DNA of 64,000 nt from Stenogyne calaminthoides (lineage: Eukaryota; Streptophyta; Magnoliopsida; Lamiales; Lamiaceae), in NCBI GenBank assembly GCA_037126765.1, contig JBBCBC010000022.1, forward strand, positions 19,001,758 through 19,065,757. The letters are read 5' to 3'. This document shows positions 1 to 11,872 of this stretch, in pieces. Positions within the stretch are counted from its first letter, which is position 1. Each line of letters opens with the position of its first letter. A program made the translations under genes and the position numbers. The notes under the pieces were generated by a model, which saw nothing but the letters and a program-made list of their open reading frames with translations, did not search any database and was not told the origin of the DNA.

Positions 1-880
1 ATTACCAGTAATTGATTCGAAAGATTTTGAAATCGGAAGTGTAGAATCAAATGATTTCGAAGGTAATTCTTAGAGAATTTTAAACGAAATAAGATCTTTT
101 CAGAATTTTTAGAAGACGAAGTAGTGGAAAGCGGTTTTCTGAGAAAAAATTGGATTTTGTAGAATACGAGGGAAAACCTTTTAGCACAACTTTCCAAAGT
201 ACTCAAGTATCCGTGTTTTGAAATCGATGGCTGAGATTAGTCGGCCAAAAAGTATTTTGATCGCACGATTGAGAAAAACAGTCTTCTCGTTTTCCGGACT
301 CGAAAAATCGCAATAAAGCGTTTTGAAAACATTTTCAGGTCCGCATTAAAAGCTTTGCAGAGCATGCGTCATGAATAGTGTAAAATAAATCAATTAAAAT
401 AAATAACGCATATAAAGATATTCAGAAAGAGATAAATAAGGGAGCGTATCTGACTGATTGATATTGTAATCAATCAGTTACCACGGTGATCTGATCTGGT
501 ACTTTGTTGACTTATCTGATGTTTGCCTCATGCATTTCCCAATAATATCTCGCTTATCGATCGATTCTTTGCTTGAAACGGCCGTCACTTATCCGATCCT
601 CTTTTTCGAAAAAACTTCATCCTTCAGTTTTCTTCTATAATCTCGCATTAACTGAAGTCAACTCCTGCCAAAACTTTGACTTCGGGGAGTCCAAAAGTCG
701 CCTCGATTCCCAAATCGGCGCGATTTGACATTCCGTAATAATGGCATAGATACTCTGTGATTTAATCACACCGTTAACTCATCCAACCATTAGCCGCGTG
801 TTCCTAACGCGTTGTTGATGCAAATTTCTCTTAAGATTTTCTGAGACGATAAAATTTGCATTTATACCCCTAATTTCCTT
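1..880 (-). other. Element A spacer between pol and ORF2, no gene seen
   Basis: This stretch aligns along its length with 10870-11870 of element B, with many small differences. I find no convincing gene in it. By comparison with B, the ORF2 start of element A would lie just beyond the left edge. The 360-870 part holds short patches where CTGATCAG-like words of B appear as ATCGATCG-like words. Confidence 0.6.
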
Positions 881-881
881 C

Positions 882-1690
882 TATAAATAGTCTGGGGTGT
901 TAGGCGAACAACACAATCATAAACCATTTCATCTTCTTTAGCATATCCTTCATGCTTTTCCGATGAGTTCCTTATTTTCGGTGAAACTTCCGGTGGGAAC
1001 CTTTAGCCCTTTTCTAATGAAATCAGCTTCTCAGATCAACCCTGTGTGTTCCTTCACACTGCTTTCGTCGTCATCTAAGATTTCACATACGATCAATGCT
1101 AAGCTTCTTTACCACCATGGAGGCGGATCTGCTAAGGCAAATGAGAAGGCAATTCTCCTAACCGTATGCACCTTGTGCGCCTATCGAGATGACGATATTA
1201 GCATCAACAGACTTAGTTTGAAACAAAACATGGGTTTGATATACAAAATAGTGTATCAAACTCAATATTTGCATGAGACACTCATGGCCATTTGGTCTTT
1301 GTGACCAAACCTGTGGCACTGTGTCCCATTTAACAGCTGGAGGTCCTGTTGATTTTACGTTTGAGGGCTTCCGGCTTTGACATCCTTCAAAGCCTCTCTT
1401 GCTCCTCCTTCCGAAGCTTTGAGATTGGCTCAGGATTCTCGAAGCCTCTCTTATGCCTCTTCTAGGACCGAGGGAAAATGAGAGGGTCATACCTTGAACT
1501 CTCTCTCGCGTTCCCTGCCTAGGGTTGTCTTAGGGCTGATGGTTTATGTATCGACCTCCGGGTCTTCTTGTACTTGTAATACCACTTGAAGATAGATGTA
1601 GCATTTGAAGCTTGTGATATCACTTGTAACTTGTAAAACTGACCTCCGGGTTTTTATCAATGAAAAACTCTGTTTATTCCATTGATGTGT
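882..1690 (+). other. Antisense transcription unit of element A (TATA box, small ORF, 3'-end-like tail)
   Basis: The plus strand, opposite to the element's genes, carries TATAAATA at 882-889. An ATG follows about 75 bases later, opening a 113-codon ORF (963-1304). A tail at about 1560-1670 repeats the words CTTGTAA and GACCTCCGGG and ends in a TATCAATGAAAAA-like sequence, as plant 3' ends often do. The protein begins MSSLFSVKLP and contains a TLCAYRDD motif. I recognise no family. Element B carries the same unit at 11873-12670, so it belongs to the element family. Promoter activity is inference only. Confidence 0.5.
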
Positions 1691-1957
1691 TGTTTTCTTC
1701 TGACTTATGCGATCTGTAGCTTTAAAATTGACTTGTTTGTTAACCGTAGCTTTAATCAACTTCTAAAGTAATCTTTCCAATCTGATCAGTTCCCCCTTAA
1801 TCTGATATATCTTGAACTGATCTGCCCTTTGTCTGAACTTTAGATCGGCTACCTTTATGACTTTCTGATCTGCTCCTATCTGAACTTCAGATTGGCTCCT
1901 CGTCTGGTCGTCTGATCAGTTGAGATTCCTAACTCAACTGATTCCACTTATCCTTGG

Positions 1958-3540
1958 TTAGTCTTTTAACCAACTGAATCTGGAGATCAATCCTTCAGCC
2001 ATATCTAGTACATTTTCTCCAAGATCCAGAAGCCCTAGCTCGTTGCATAACTCTCTGAATCTGATCTCAGCTAGTGGCTTGGTTAAGATATCAGCTTTCT
2101 GCTTGTCAGTATGGATCATTTCCATCCTGATATTCTTCTTTTCAACATGATCTCTAATAAAATGGTGTCTGACATCCACATGCTTGCATCTTGTACGTAG
2201 AACAGGATTCTGAGTGATTGCAATAGCACTATTACTGTCACAGAATATAGGTACGTTCTTAGCTACAATGTTTTAATCCCTCACCGCCGACTTAGTCAGA
2301 GCGGATTTTGGGAACAAATGACTTCTGCTGACCATATATTACCTTCAGTAGTAGATGTCATGAATCGATGTCCGCTTCTTCGAAAACCAAGAGATCGGTT
2401 TATTTTCTTAAACCGACATGAACACGAGGTTGACTTCCCGTCGATTCTCGCAACCTCCGTGAATCTGAATCGAGAATACCCACTAAGCTCTAGATTGTCA
2501 TCGATGGGTAAAATAAACCAAGGTTTACGGTCCCTTCAGATATTTGAGAATCCGCTTAGGCCGCTTCTAGGTGGCTTTGCATTGGATTTGCTTGAAATCG
2601 CACATACACCTCTTCGCCAAAAGTAATGTCCTGGTCTCTTTGGCAATCGGTATAGTAGAGATCCAATTAGAGCTCTATACTCCTTTACGATTCATTTTCG
2701 ACCATCTTCGTGTGGATCCATCTTGAATCCAGGTCATCATTGGAATTCGCTTCCTTGCGGTGTTGAACTCGAACTTTGCCAAGAGATTCCTTGTGTATTT
2801 GCCGCTGGCAGATGAATATTCATACGTACTGGGCTTGACTTGTAATCCCGTAAAAGTAATTCATCCGACCCATCATGGACATCTCTAATTTCCCTTGCAT
2901 CAACTTGTTGAACTTCTCACATAGCTTCTTGTTGGGAGATCAGAAGATGATGTAAATCCACGAGATCCGAACCATCGAATATCTTCTCCATGTTCTATTC
3001 TCAATAAGGTTACGTCCCTTTGTTCCTTTAGTGAACCCATTTGTCTGTCAAGAGGCGAGAGAGTGTATCATACCAAGCTCGAGGAGCTTGTTTCACCCGT
3101 AAAGAGCTTTCCATAAACGGTACACTTGGTTGCCTTTTTCAAAGCCTGGAGGTTGTTCGACATAAACCTCCTCTGCTAGTACCCCATTTAAGAATGCACT
3201 TTTTGCATCCATCTGATACACAGTGAACCCTCTGTGGGAAGCATATGCGTAAAACAACCGAATGGTTTTCTAGGCGGCGACCGGTACAAAGGTCTCATCA
3301 TAATCAATTCTTCCGATTGTGAATACCCCTTAGCAACAAGTCTTGCCTTATTCCTGGTTATGACATTTTTCTCATCTCTCTTATTCTTGAATACCCACTT
3401 TGTGCCAATTATGTCTTGATGATTTGGTCTGTCCACCAATTTCCAAATTTGATTTCTCTCAAACTGTTCCAGCTCCTCCTACATGGCTAGAATCCAGCTT
3501 GCTCTTGTAGAGCTTCCTCATCTCTTAGTTGGTTCCTTCA
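1958..3540 (-). pseudogene. Element A reverse transcriptase and RNase H region, degenerate
   Basis: Pieces of a copia reverse transcriptase (for example a GTKWVFKNKRDE motif near 3400 and KARLVAKGYSQSE near 3320) are followed by the RNase H end (2179-1958), with DVRHHFIRDH, DKQKADILTKPLAE and a final SWLKD before the stop. These proteins copy the element RNA into DNA and remove the RNA strand. Frame changes occur every few hundred bases. The sister copy in B (16526-15779 and 13771-12956) is much less broken, and the differences cluster at CTG and CAG words. Confidence 0.75.
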
Positions 3541-3559
3541 TAAGACAGATAACAACAAG

Positions 3560-5360
3560 ATATGGCACTTTCACCAATCGATGTCTAGTTTTGACTCTAT
3601 CGATGGGTCTCCGATAATCGATCGGTTGGATGACGGTAATCCAGTCCTTCTCGTTACGATAATAAAGGCGTCTGTTTGGAGAACATCATCCATATCTGAT
3701 AGTTCATTACTAGTAATTGGGAGTGGTGCGGAATTATGATCCACTTGATAAGAACATGTCTCAGCTGATGTTGGACTCATCATGTTTGAAGTACATTCAT
3801 AGGAACTTCAGAGTTCCCGAACCGAACCAGATGGTTCGATTGATATCGCCTCTCGGTATAATGACTTCTTCTTTTTCGACAGTTGTGTGTACCTTTGGGG
3901 TCCGATTGACTGTTGAATCAAGAAGATCAAGTACAGGATGTGCAGCATTACGTGTTCAGTTCTTTATCCTTGATGCTTAGCTGATTCATTTTCTGCGTGT
4001 CAGGTAACGATTGATCTGGTACGGCTTGCTCTGAGGCAGCTTTCTCTTGTTCAGAGGATGTCTCATCAAAGACCACATGGGGTGTTTCTTCCACAACTAG
4101 AGTTCGTTTATTGTAAACTCTGAAAGCCTTACTGGATGAGGAATATCCTAAGAATATTCCCTCATCTGACTTGGCCTCAAAAGTCTTCAACTAACTTTTC
4201 CCATTGTTGTGAATGAAACACTTGCACCCAAAAACATGGAATTATGAAACATGAGGTTTTCTGTCTTTCCACAGTTCATAAGGTGTTTTAAAGTGAGTCT
4301 TAGTCAGAGAACATCTGTTCTGAGTATGGCATGCTATGTTTATTGCTTCAGCCCAGAAACGGCTTGGTGTGACATGTTAAATTTAACATAGTCTGAAAGC
4401 GAAACTTCCTTGAGAGTTCATTTTTCTCCGATTCGCTACTCCATTTTGTTGTGGCGTTCTTCCGGTGACGTTTCATGTTGTATACCAAACTCGGTGGTAA
4501 AAAATCAAGTAATAAAGGAAATCTTAAAACTCTGTACCTTTATCCTCGATCTGATCTTTACTATGCTGACACCCTTCTCATTTTGTATCTTTTTGAGCAG
4601 TTCGGGTATCTTAGTCGTTGTCTTGTTCTTCTTGTATAAGAATACAACCCAAGTAAACTTGGAATAATCATCCACGATTACAAGAGTATATTTGCGTTCA
4701 TCGAGATCGAGTGGTGTAATCGGGTCCGAATAGATCCATATGGAGCGATTCTTGCAATACTCTCTTTGGATCTTTGGTCCGTATTCCTTGAATGAGGTTT
4801 TAACTTGTTTTCCCTTTCGACATGCGACACATGTCTGATCTTTGGAGAATATCTCATTCGAAAGTCCCTCAATCAAAGACATCCTAGCGATCTTGTTAAG
4901 AGTCTTGAAGTTCGGGATGACTCAATCTTTTGTGCGAGCCAAGCGCTACTTTTAGAACTCTTAACAATTAAGCATGTATTCTTTGGGCAACCCATTCCAA
5001 TCGCTATGTAGATCGTGTCTTTCCTTAAACCAGTTAGCAAGATTTGTTGAGTGGCTCGATTCTTATCGTACACTTGTCGCCGAGAACTCAATTTGAATCT
5101 GTTGTCGCAGAATTGTGATCTTGATAGTAGATTGTGCTTCAATCCTTCGACATCTGAGACTCCGATTATTTGTACATCATCATTCTTTAAGGTTACGAAT
5201 CCCTTGGTAAAACCAAAGTTATCATCCCCAAAAAGAGTACACGGGCCTTCTTTGTTCTTTGTAAGATCTAAGGAGATGTTTACTTCCAGTCATGTGCCAT
5301 GAGCATCCACTATCGATGTACCAGATAGTTGCTTGTGCACCTCCTTTGTTGGCCAGTCCC
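3560..5360 (-). pseudogene. Element A protease, GAG-pre-integrase and integrase, degenerate
   Basis: The reverse strand shows the aspartic protease core (WYIDSGCS at about 5310), a GAG-pre-integrase stretch (5142-4873), and the integrase zinc-finger cysteines as CVACRKGKQ near 4820. Integrase core and C-terminal wording (DDYSKFTWVVFLYKK, GIFLGYSSSSKAFRVYNKRT) follows down to about 3950, then a low-complexity linker. Integrase joins element DNA to the host chromosome. The CxxC pair kept here is lost in element B. Several frameshifts and stops interrupt the polyprotein. Confidence 0.7.
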
Positions 5361-5431
5361 ACGCGAACCTGCAATCAAATCAGGCTTTAGGTACCCCTTT
5401 GGAATTGGGTCCTAGGGGGTTGGTGGAGGAT

Positions 5432-6985
5432 TTAGGGATCCACACAAAAGCGAGCACTTCTATGAAAATCTGAAAGATTAGAAGGTCTGATTTGTCTCCC
5501 ATACATATCAACATAATCATACGTCTCTTTATATGCTTTCTGATTAGTATGATTATTAGTGTGAGCCTTGGATGACTTAGAAGACTTGGGATTTTTCTTT
5601 ATATTTTGTCTTCTTTTAATCCAGTGTGGCTCAGGTGCAGTAGCCCTAGATCTCTGATTATAAGGGTAGGTACGACTGCTACCATCAAAAGATTCATATC
5701 TTTTTGGCATAGGTGGTCTTTGCAGTTTACCTATAGCTTGCTTATTAGGCAGCTGACCTTGATTGGGTCTCAGATTAGATTTCCTTCTTATGGGTTGTCT
5801 CTTCTGATACCTAATCTGCTGATCAGGTTGAGGTCTCTTTAAGGAACTGGGTTCTTCGTTGATTCTCGGTGATTCTTTATCGATTAGGGTCCATTTATGT
5901 TCCCTTTTCGATTAGTCACCGCCTTACTTGCTCGCCAGGTCTTTTTTCCCTTATTAGATACAAGTTTAGCTTTTTAGTGTATCTTTGTCGAGGAGACTCG
6001 TTTGATTACACCCTTTCGAAGTGAATCAAAGCGGGGCTTTTGAGGATGTAGAAGGGTTCTCATACCCAATTCCCTTCTTGTTAGTTGGCGTTCGAAAATA
6101 GGTGTTCATTTCTTGAATGGTTTTAGATGACTTCATGAAAACCTCTATTTTCTTCCGCAGACTATCCTCAGTAGATTTAAGACTCTCATGTAGTTGGAAT
6201 AGCTCATCAAATTTAGCTTGAAGGATTTTGAAATCATCAGCTTGCTATTTGTTGATTGCTAGCTGATCTTTGATCTGTTTCTCCTGATCAGAAGATTTAA
6301 CCTTGAGCGTTAAGTTCCTCGATTTACCTTCTCGAAAGCGAAAGCAGATTTCGATTCAAGTAGCTTTCGAGAGCGTTCTCTTTAACGAGCTGATTATTTC
6401 TGATCCTTAGCTTGTCATTTTTAGCTTCCACTATTGTATAAGTGTCTACTGCTTCAAAGAGATCATCAAGCAATTGCTCAGAGTAGAGCTGCAAGTCAAT
6501 CTCTCCAGCAGGTGTGCTAATAATAGCAGGTGTGGAAATTGAAAAAGCAGAGGGTTTGGAGGTTACCTCAGATTGGTCCTCCTTGGCCATCAGGCAGACT
6601 TCATCGTCATCTGAAGAGAATATCAGATCTTCATGCTCGTGGAAGTCAATAAGATCGCTTATCGAGACAGATGTCTTTCTGAGATGAGTACCCAGAGTCC
6701 TCAAAAGGCAGATAGGAATCATCAATTCCAGATGTGTCAGCTACCAGGGCTTTCCTATCTCTGAGGCATTGCTCTCTTTTGTTCCGTTTCTCTTCTCTTT
6801 CTCGGGAGTCGGTCAGGCGTCGGTCTTTGTAGTGACACTGGTTTTCGCTTGATTGAAGCATGATCCTCGATCTCTGGAACTTCCTCTTCCGGGTGAGTCA
6901 CCAAAATCAGTAGGATCGCGGGGTGACTTTCCTTTCTGATAGTAATCAGAACTTCTTCTGTCAGATCTGTTATCTCTTCTTTCAT
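5432..6985 (-). pseudogene. Element A gag-pol linker with decayed zinc knuckle
   Basis: The 6985-6755 part corresponds to the arginine-rich tail and zinc knuckle of gag. The knuckle near 6850 reads CFNQ where B has CFNC, so it no longer fits CX2CX4HX4C. Downstream (6725-6324) is an acidic segment with SDDDEVCLMA and a coiled-coil-like stretch. The 5710-5432 part encodes the basic MPKRYESFDGSSRTYPYNQ-type segment also found in B and C. Frames change repeatedly. Confidence 0.65.
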
Positions 6986-7131
6986 CTGTCAGATCATCTC
7001 TTTTCTTTTCTTCTCTATGATCTCTTTGATCATCAGATCTGGTTCTTTCTCGTGATCTATCAGTTGGCCTCCTGTTTCTTTGATAGTCACTGTAGAATCT
7101 CCGATACTTACCAAGCTGAGTATTTGTTCTT

Positions 7132-7952
7132 TCAAGTTTCTTGGTAAGCAGAGCGATCTGTTCTGGTTTGACTTATGATGTTTCCAACAGATTCAGTGGC
7201 CTTCGATCTACTGCTGGTTGCTTTAAACGCAACTGATTTAGACTTTGAGGCTTCAGTAGGCATCTCGTCTTGATCTGCTTGTCCTCTTTCGATTAAGTCA
7301 AACTCGTGAGCTTTAAGGCTTAAGAACAAGCTACTCGGCTTCATCTTTGAAATGTCTTGGCAATCCTTGATTACCGTGACTTTCATGTCCCATTTCTTGG
7401 TGAGAGATCTTAAGATCTTGTAGTTGATATCTTTGTCTGACATCTCTCTTCCAAGTTCTCGTAGCTTAATGACTGACATGGTGATCCTCCCATCGAGCTC
7501 GTTGATGGTCTCGTTGGGCAACATCTTTAACTTTTCGAAATTCCCCAGTTCAGCTTGTAGGTGGCTGTCTTTGATCTGATCATTTCCTTCTCATATCTCA
7601 GCAAGAGTATCCCACATTGCTTTTGCGGTTTTGAGATACTTTATCTTATCTTTGGTGACTTTATCCATTGTCTTCATGATTATATGCCTGGCAATTGTAT
7701 CTAGAGTAAATGACTTTCTTTCCTCTCTGATCCATCGTGTTTGGGCTTTTTCGACAAGACTTCCGTGGCAAAGTCTGGATCTCCTCCGATCTTTGGGTTG
7801 TCGTGGTATATGATGATGGGTCCTCTTTCGATGACTTCCATCATTCTGCCGCTTATCGATCATAGATGGTTGCACATATATATAGCCCAATCTGCATACT
7901 CATCTATTGAAAATTTTGGCAAATCATGATACATACCAGAGGTATTATCCAT
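7132..7952 (-). pseudogene. Element A gag (UBN2-type capsid), degenerate
   Basis: The reverse-strand start codon at 7952 opens with MDNTSGMYHDLPKF, matching the start of gag in element C. The UBN2-like core appears in two frames (7890-7591 and 7524-7132), including KWDMKVTVIKDCQDISKMKP. Gag forms the virus-like particle that packages element RNA. An early stop follows the MCNHL segment and at least one frameshift separates the halves. The start is chosen by homology with C and by its position about 140 bases after the LTR. Confidence 0.7.
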
Positions 7953-8073
7953 GCTGAGTGATTTTGAAAACGAATGAGTTTTTAAAACAGTTTTTCAAGA
8001 TTAGTTCAAATGACCACAAAGATTCTTCCTCAAGAATCGATGATACTCAAAAGCCGATTGGTCAGAGAACCAC

Positions 8074-8085
8074 CGCTCGATACCA
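8074..8085 (-). promoter_or_regulatory. Primer-binding site of element A (initiator Met-tRNA type, altered)
   Basis: Two bases inside the LTR, the minus strand reads TGGTATCGAGCG. Element C has the expected TGGTATCAGAGC, complementary to the plant initiator methionine tRNA 3' end. The difference is again CAG changed to CG. Confidence 0.75.
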
Positions 8086-8552
8086 CTTGTAGGTCCCGAA
8101 CGGGTTTTGTGAGGGTGGAAGTCTAGAGGGGAGGGTGAATAGACTTCCAAAACTTTTCGTGTGGATCGGTGAACCGCAGACACTGCGATCGAGTGCCGGT
8201 GTATCGGTTTAGATCGATGTTCAATCTTCTTGAGTGCCCGAGGGCATATCGGTTTGATATCTGTCGACCTTAATTGGTGCGGAAGCTTGTTTTTACCCGT
8301 GTGAAAAAACCGGTTTTATCAATCGATTCTTAAGTCGGTTTTCAACAGTTGATCAAGTGTCAATCGATCGATCGATTGCTTGGTAGACTGAGCTTAACTT
8401 TAGAATACGTATGCAGTTTAAACTCAGTTGAGTGACTTGTGTAAAGCGATAAGAAAGCAAGTAAATGCACACAAGACTTTTTATAGTGGTTGATTTAAAC
8501 CCGATCCCCACGCCCACTCTTCCCTTAACACAGGGGAACCTTAAGCTACTTT

Positions 8553-8818
8553 AACCTACGGGACTTATATCCTTTTCAGGATGGCCGAGATGTTTACCGA
8601 GTTCCAACTCTTACAAACTTAACCTGCGGGACTTATATCCTTTTCAGGATGGCCGAGATGTTTACCGAGTTCCCACTCAAGCTTAACCTACAGGACTTAT
8701 ATCCTTTTTCGGGATAGCCGATATGTTTATCGAGTTCCCACTTTGCATACAAACGTAACGGCGGGACTTATATCCTACAAAGAGGATAGCCGAGATGTTT
8801 AATGAGTTCTCACTCTAC
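8553..8818. repeat. Four tandem units of about 67 bases inside the LTR of element A
   Basis: Units start at about 8553, 8621, 8685 and 8757. Each has GGACTTATATCC, then GGAT, GCCGAGATGTTTA and GAGTTC-CACTC, giving a small ATCC/GGAT hairpin per unit. The equivalent LTR of element C has about one unit, so this is an expansion in A. Confidence 0.85.
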
Positions 8819-9512
8819 AGACTTGACCTAACTTGCGTTTGGGTAAAGAATGATTGAGGGTTCCAACTGGAAATCTATCCTGGTGCTTTAGGTAGCCAAA
8901 ATGCTAGTGGATAGGATTTCTTGCTAAGGACTATGGGATGAACACTCTTAAGAATAATCTTCAGATGTAGTGTTCTTTTGAGTGGAGATTTGTTGTAGCT
9001 TTAGCTTCTTTTGTGATGTCTCCGTGTTTGTTCTTGCGTTTTCACTTGTTGGTCCTTTTCTTCAAAATGAAGATCGATCCCATTTTATAGACCTCGAAAT
9101 CAAAGAGCCATTGGAGAGCAATTTGAATTTCGGGCTATATTAGGTAGGCTGTAGGATATGATTGTGACGTGCTATGATTTTCGGCGTGGTCGTAGGCATG
9201 ATTAGCGCCATTTTTGTCTGCAAACGTCAGTATCGATATTATCATTTCTTTTTTTGCACGTGTCGCTTTCTCCTTGGCTTCATGAGGTGGCACTTTAGAA
9301 ATTTGCCCATTAGGCGATTGATATTCCTTTTGAAGAGGATTAAATCTTGTATGCGTGTATCTTTTTATTGTCACTAGGTGTGAGCTGACTTGATCAAGTA
9401 ACTGATCAGTCTACCTTGTTGAGTCTTCAGTTGCACATTGTCTTAGCTTCAATATGCAGACTCTGCTGAAAGTGGGTCTTCAGGTCTTTTGATCTTCAGG
9501 TGTATCTCGAGC

Positions 9513-9655
9513 CTCGGTGTATTGATCGTCTTGAGTCTTGAGGTTTGATCTTTGAGTCTTGAGTTTATCCGAGTCTTGAGGTTCATCGAGTCTTTGGTGT
9601 TATCCGAGTCTTGAGTTCATCCGAGTCTTGAGTTCTTCGAGTCTTGATGTCTTCT
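9513..9655. repeat. GAGTCTTGAG-type short tandem repeats in the U3 of element A
   Basis: Imperfect units built on GAGTCTTGAG plus TTCATCC or TTTATCC recur about seven times. Similar arrays lie in the LTRs at 24190-24300 and 15355-15545. Their position upstream of the TATA box on the minus strand suits enhancer repeats; this is inference. Confidence 0.6.
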
Positions 9656-9923
9656 TGTCTTCACGATCTCCGACTTCTTGTCTTCGATTTGCGCTTAGTC
9701 TTCTGATCATCTGACCTTCTCTAGGTCATCTGATACTTCGACCTGACCTATACATATTGAGTTCCCCCTCAATATGTGACCTATCTTTTACATCATCTAT
9801 CTATACATTTCAGCTGGTCATCTTATTCTGATTCTAAGTCATCAATCAGCTAACAGGTCTGACTGGTCCTATTACAACCTGTTTTGGAACTTCCATCAAA
9901 ACTAAATTACATATTTCCCAACA

Positions 9924-10780
9924 TTTCCCTTCTTTTCTCCCTTTGGTTTGGGCACATAAGGAGTTGGATCTTCATCAGATTGTCCAGGTAGGGACTCATT
10001 CTTGGCCAATATGGCCTTGTGCTTTGCTTGATATATCTTTGCTCCATTCTCATTCCATTCATAGTTCTGTGGCAGCTTATCTGACAGAATGATTGAGATT
10101 TTGTGTATGAAGGAGCAGTTGGAAGATAAGCACACTTCATTGCTCTGGGTTAGTTCGAACATCCCGGAGTCTTTCCTTAGTCGTGCCTTGACCATACCTA
10201 ACCAATCTATATCTGAAGCCTTCTTTATTATTGCAGCCATGACACTGATTTTATAGGAAGTGACAGCATCAAGACTGTAAGTTGAGCACATGATCACCTT
10301 CTGAACGATCTCAAGGAGAAGGCGATATTTCCTCTTCAGATTGGAGGCTTTGACGTTTGTTGTGTTTTCCTTGTTTGCTGGTCTCAACAACTCGGCTTCA
10401 AGAAATTCTTTTTCTCCTACATCAGTCGTGTAGGTCTCTGGATTGATGCTTCCTCGAGTTAGGCCGAATATCCTCTGGAGATCGTCATTCGACACTAGCA
10501 CTTCCAGTCCGCCAACGGAAGAAATTAGGTCAGCATCAATGTCTTCATCCCTCTATAGATTGTATAGAAACTCCAGGGCTTCATGGGTGTGGACGATGTT
10601 CTAATGTGTAGAGCAATATCGTTCTAGCCCACACGCTCGCAAGCACTCCATAATTTCCAGCGATTCAGGATCTGAGGTGATGGTGAATACTACATACTTC
10701 TCATCAATGATGTCTTTCTTCATCGATGCAAAGTTGCAGAACTTTTTCCCTTGGCCCGGTCGTGGAACAAGATATGCCAT
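9924..10780 (-). pseudogene. Element B ORF2, N-terminal part, cut by element A
   Basis: The start codon at 10780 is placed two bases after a TATAG that resembles a splice acceptor. Element copy F shows the same spacing. The protein begins MAYLVPRPGQG and contains DEKYVVF and CLRACGLERYC; after a stop it continues in 10501-9924 with LKRKYRLLLEIVQKVI and DPTPYVPKPKG. It ends where the LTR of A begins. This third gene sits where envelope-like genes lie in Sireviruses, but I see no membrane segment here. Its function is unknown to me. Confidence 0.7.
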
Positions 10781-10782
10781 TT

Positions 10783-10800
10783 CTATACGATATGCAAATT
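10783..10800 (-). promoter_or_regulatory. Probable splice acceptor before ORF2 of element B
   Basis: On the minus strand an AT-rich run ends in CGTATAG, followed by AA and the ATGGC start. F has TTTACAG, then AA and ATGGC (32280-32294). The identical AG-AA-ATGGC arrangement in two diverged copies suggests that ORF2 is read from a spliced RNA. Confidence 0.55.
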
Positions 10801-11872
10801 GATATTTAGTTTGAGTAAAATATTTCAATAAATTCAGTCAAACCAGTAATCTAAGCATCAATTTAGCAAGTAAGCGTATAGATCTAATAAAAATTACAGA
10901 AACATATCATCACGACTTGTAAACCTAGGTACCAGAGTGAATTGAAATAATGCAGTATTTAAACGAGAAATTACCAGAAATTGATTCGAGGTTTTGAGAA
11001 ATTGTAAAAGTTGAATCAATTGATTTTGAAGGTAATTTTCTGAAGATTATGAAAATTTTGATCTTTTAAGAGCTTTGAGAAGACGAAGTAGTTGAAAGAA
11101 GTTTTCTGAGAAAGATTTGGATTTAATAGAATACGAGGGAAAACCTTTTTGCACAACTTTCCAAAGTACTCAAGTATCCGTGTTTTGAAATCAGTGGCTG
11201 AGATTAGTCGTCCAAAAAGTATTTTGATCGCACGGTTGAGAAAAGTAGTCTTCTCGTATTTCGGACTCGAAAATTCGCAATAAAATGCATTAAAAACACA
11301 TTCCCAAGTCCGCATTAAAAGTTTTGCAGAGCATGCGTCATAAAGTGAAAACAGAGTAAAAACCAATTTATTTAAATAACGCATATAAGAAGTTCAGAAA
11401 GGGATAAATAAGAGAACGTATCTGACTGATTGATATTGTAATCAACCAGTTACCACTGTGATCTGATCTGGTACTTGTTGACCTTACTAATGGTAGTCTT
11501 ATGCATTTCCCAACAATATTCCACTCAACTGATCAGATTCTTGCTTAAAACACTTTGTCACTTATCTGACCCACTTATCTGATACTCTTATCTGATACTT
11601 TTCATCCTTCAGTCTTCTTCTAATCAGCCCGCAGTTACTATGCACTGAAGTCTACTCCCGCCAAAACATTTACTTCGGGGAGTAAAAAAGTCGCCTCGAT
11701 TCCCAAATTGGTGCGATTTGACATTCCGTAATAATGGCATAGATACGTTGTGATTACTCACACCGTCAACTCATCCAACCATTAGCCGGGTGTTCCTTAC
11801 GCGTTGTCGATGCAAATTTCTCTTAAGGTCTTCTGAGAAAATAAATTTGCATTTATACCCCTAATTTCCTTC
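10800..11872 (-). other. Element B spacer upstream of ORF2, no gene seen
   Basis: This AT-rich stretch matches 1-880 of element A. The short ORF at 11384-11016 on the minus strand shows no recognisable domain and is not preserved in A. If ORF2 is spliced, most of this would be intron. Confidence 0.55.

Larger units (their letters stand above)
1..9923 (-). mobile_element. Element A: Sirevirus-type Ty1/copia retrotransposon, 3' end outside window
   Basis: Read on the minus strand, the order is 5' LTR (9923-8088), primer-binding site, gag, zinc knuckle and linker, protease, integrase, reverse transcriptase, RNase H (ends about 1958), then a non-pol spacer reaching position 1. ORF2 and the 3' LTR lie off the left edge. 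The gene order and the integrase and RNase H wording are those of copia elements of the Sirevirus lineage. It is inserted in ORF2 of element B: the LTR starts exactly where B's ORF2 stops matching its relatives. Every gene is broken by frameshifts and stops. Many breaks coincide with CTG or CAG sites and may be sequencing artefacts. Confidence 0.85.
8088..9923 (-). mobile_element. 5' LTR of element A
   Basis: The 1836-base repeat begins TGTTGGGAAAT and ends GGGACCTACA on the minus strand. It is homologous to the LTRs at 22868-24566 and 58373-59851. A TATAAAA box lies at 9089-9083 (minus), so transcripts would start near 9050. The upstream U3 part (9655-9510) is made of short repeats of GAGTCTTGAG (plus-strand sense). 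The R/U5 part contains four tandem 64-72-base units (8553-8818). The outer boundary coincides with the break in B's ORF2. Confidence 0.88.

Noticed and set aside
2318..2626. A 102-codon plus-strand ORF in element A
   Set aside because: It is antisense to the reverse transcriptase region and is not open in element B.
1..8400. Repeat-induced point mutation or cytosine deamination as the cause of element A's differences
   Set aside because: Deamination lowers CG and changes C to T or G to A. Here CG is created and changes include small shifts such as CTG to TCG.
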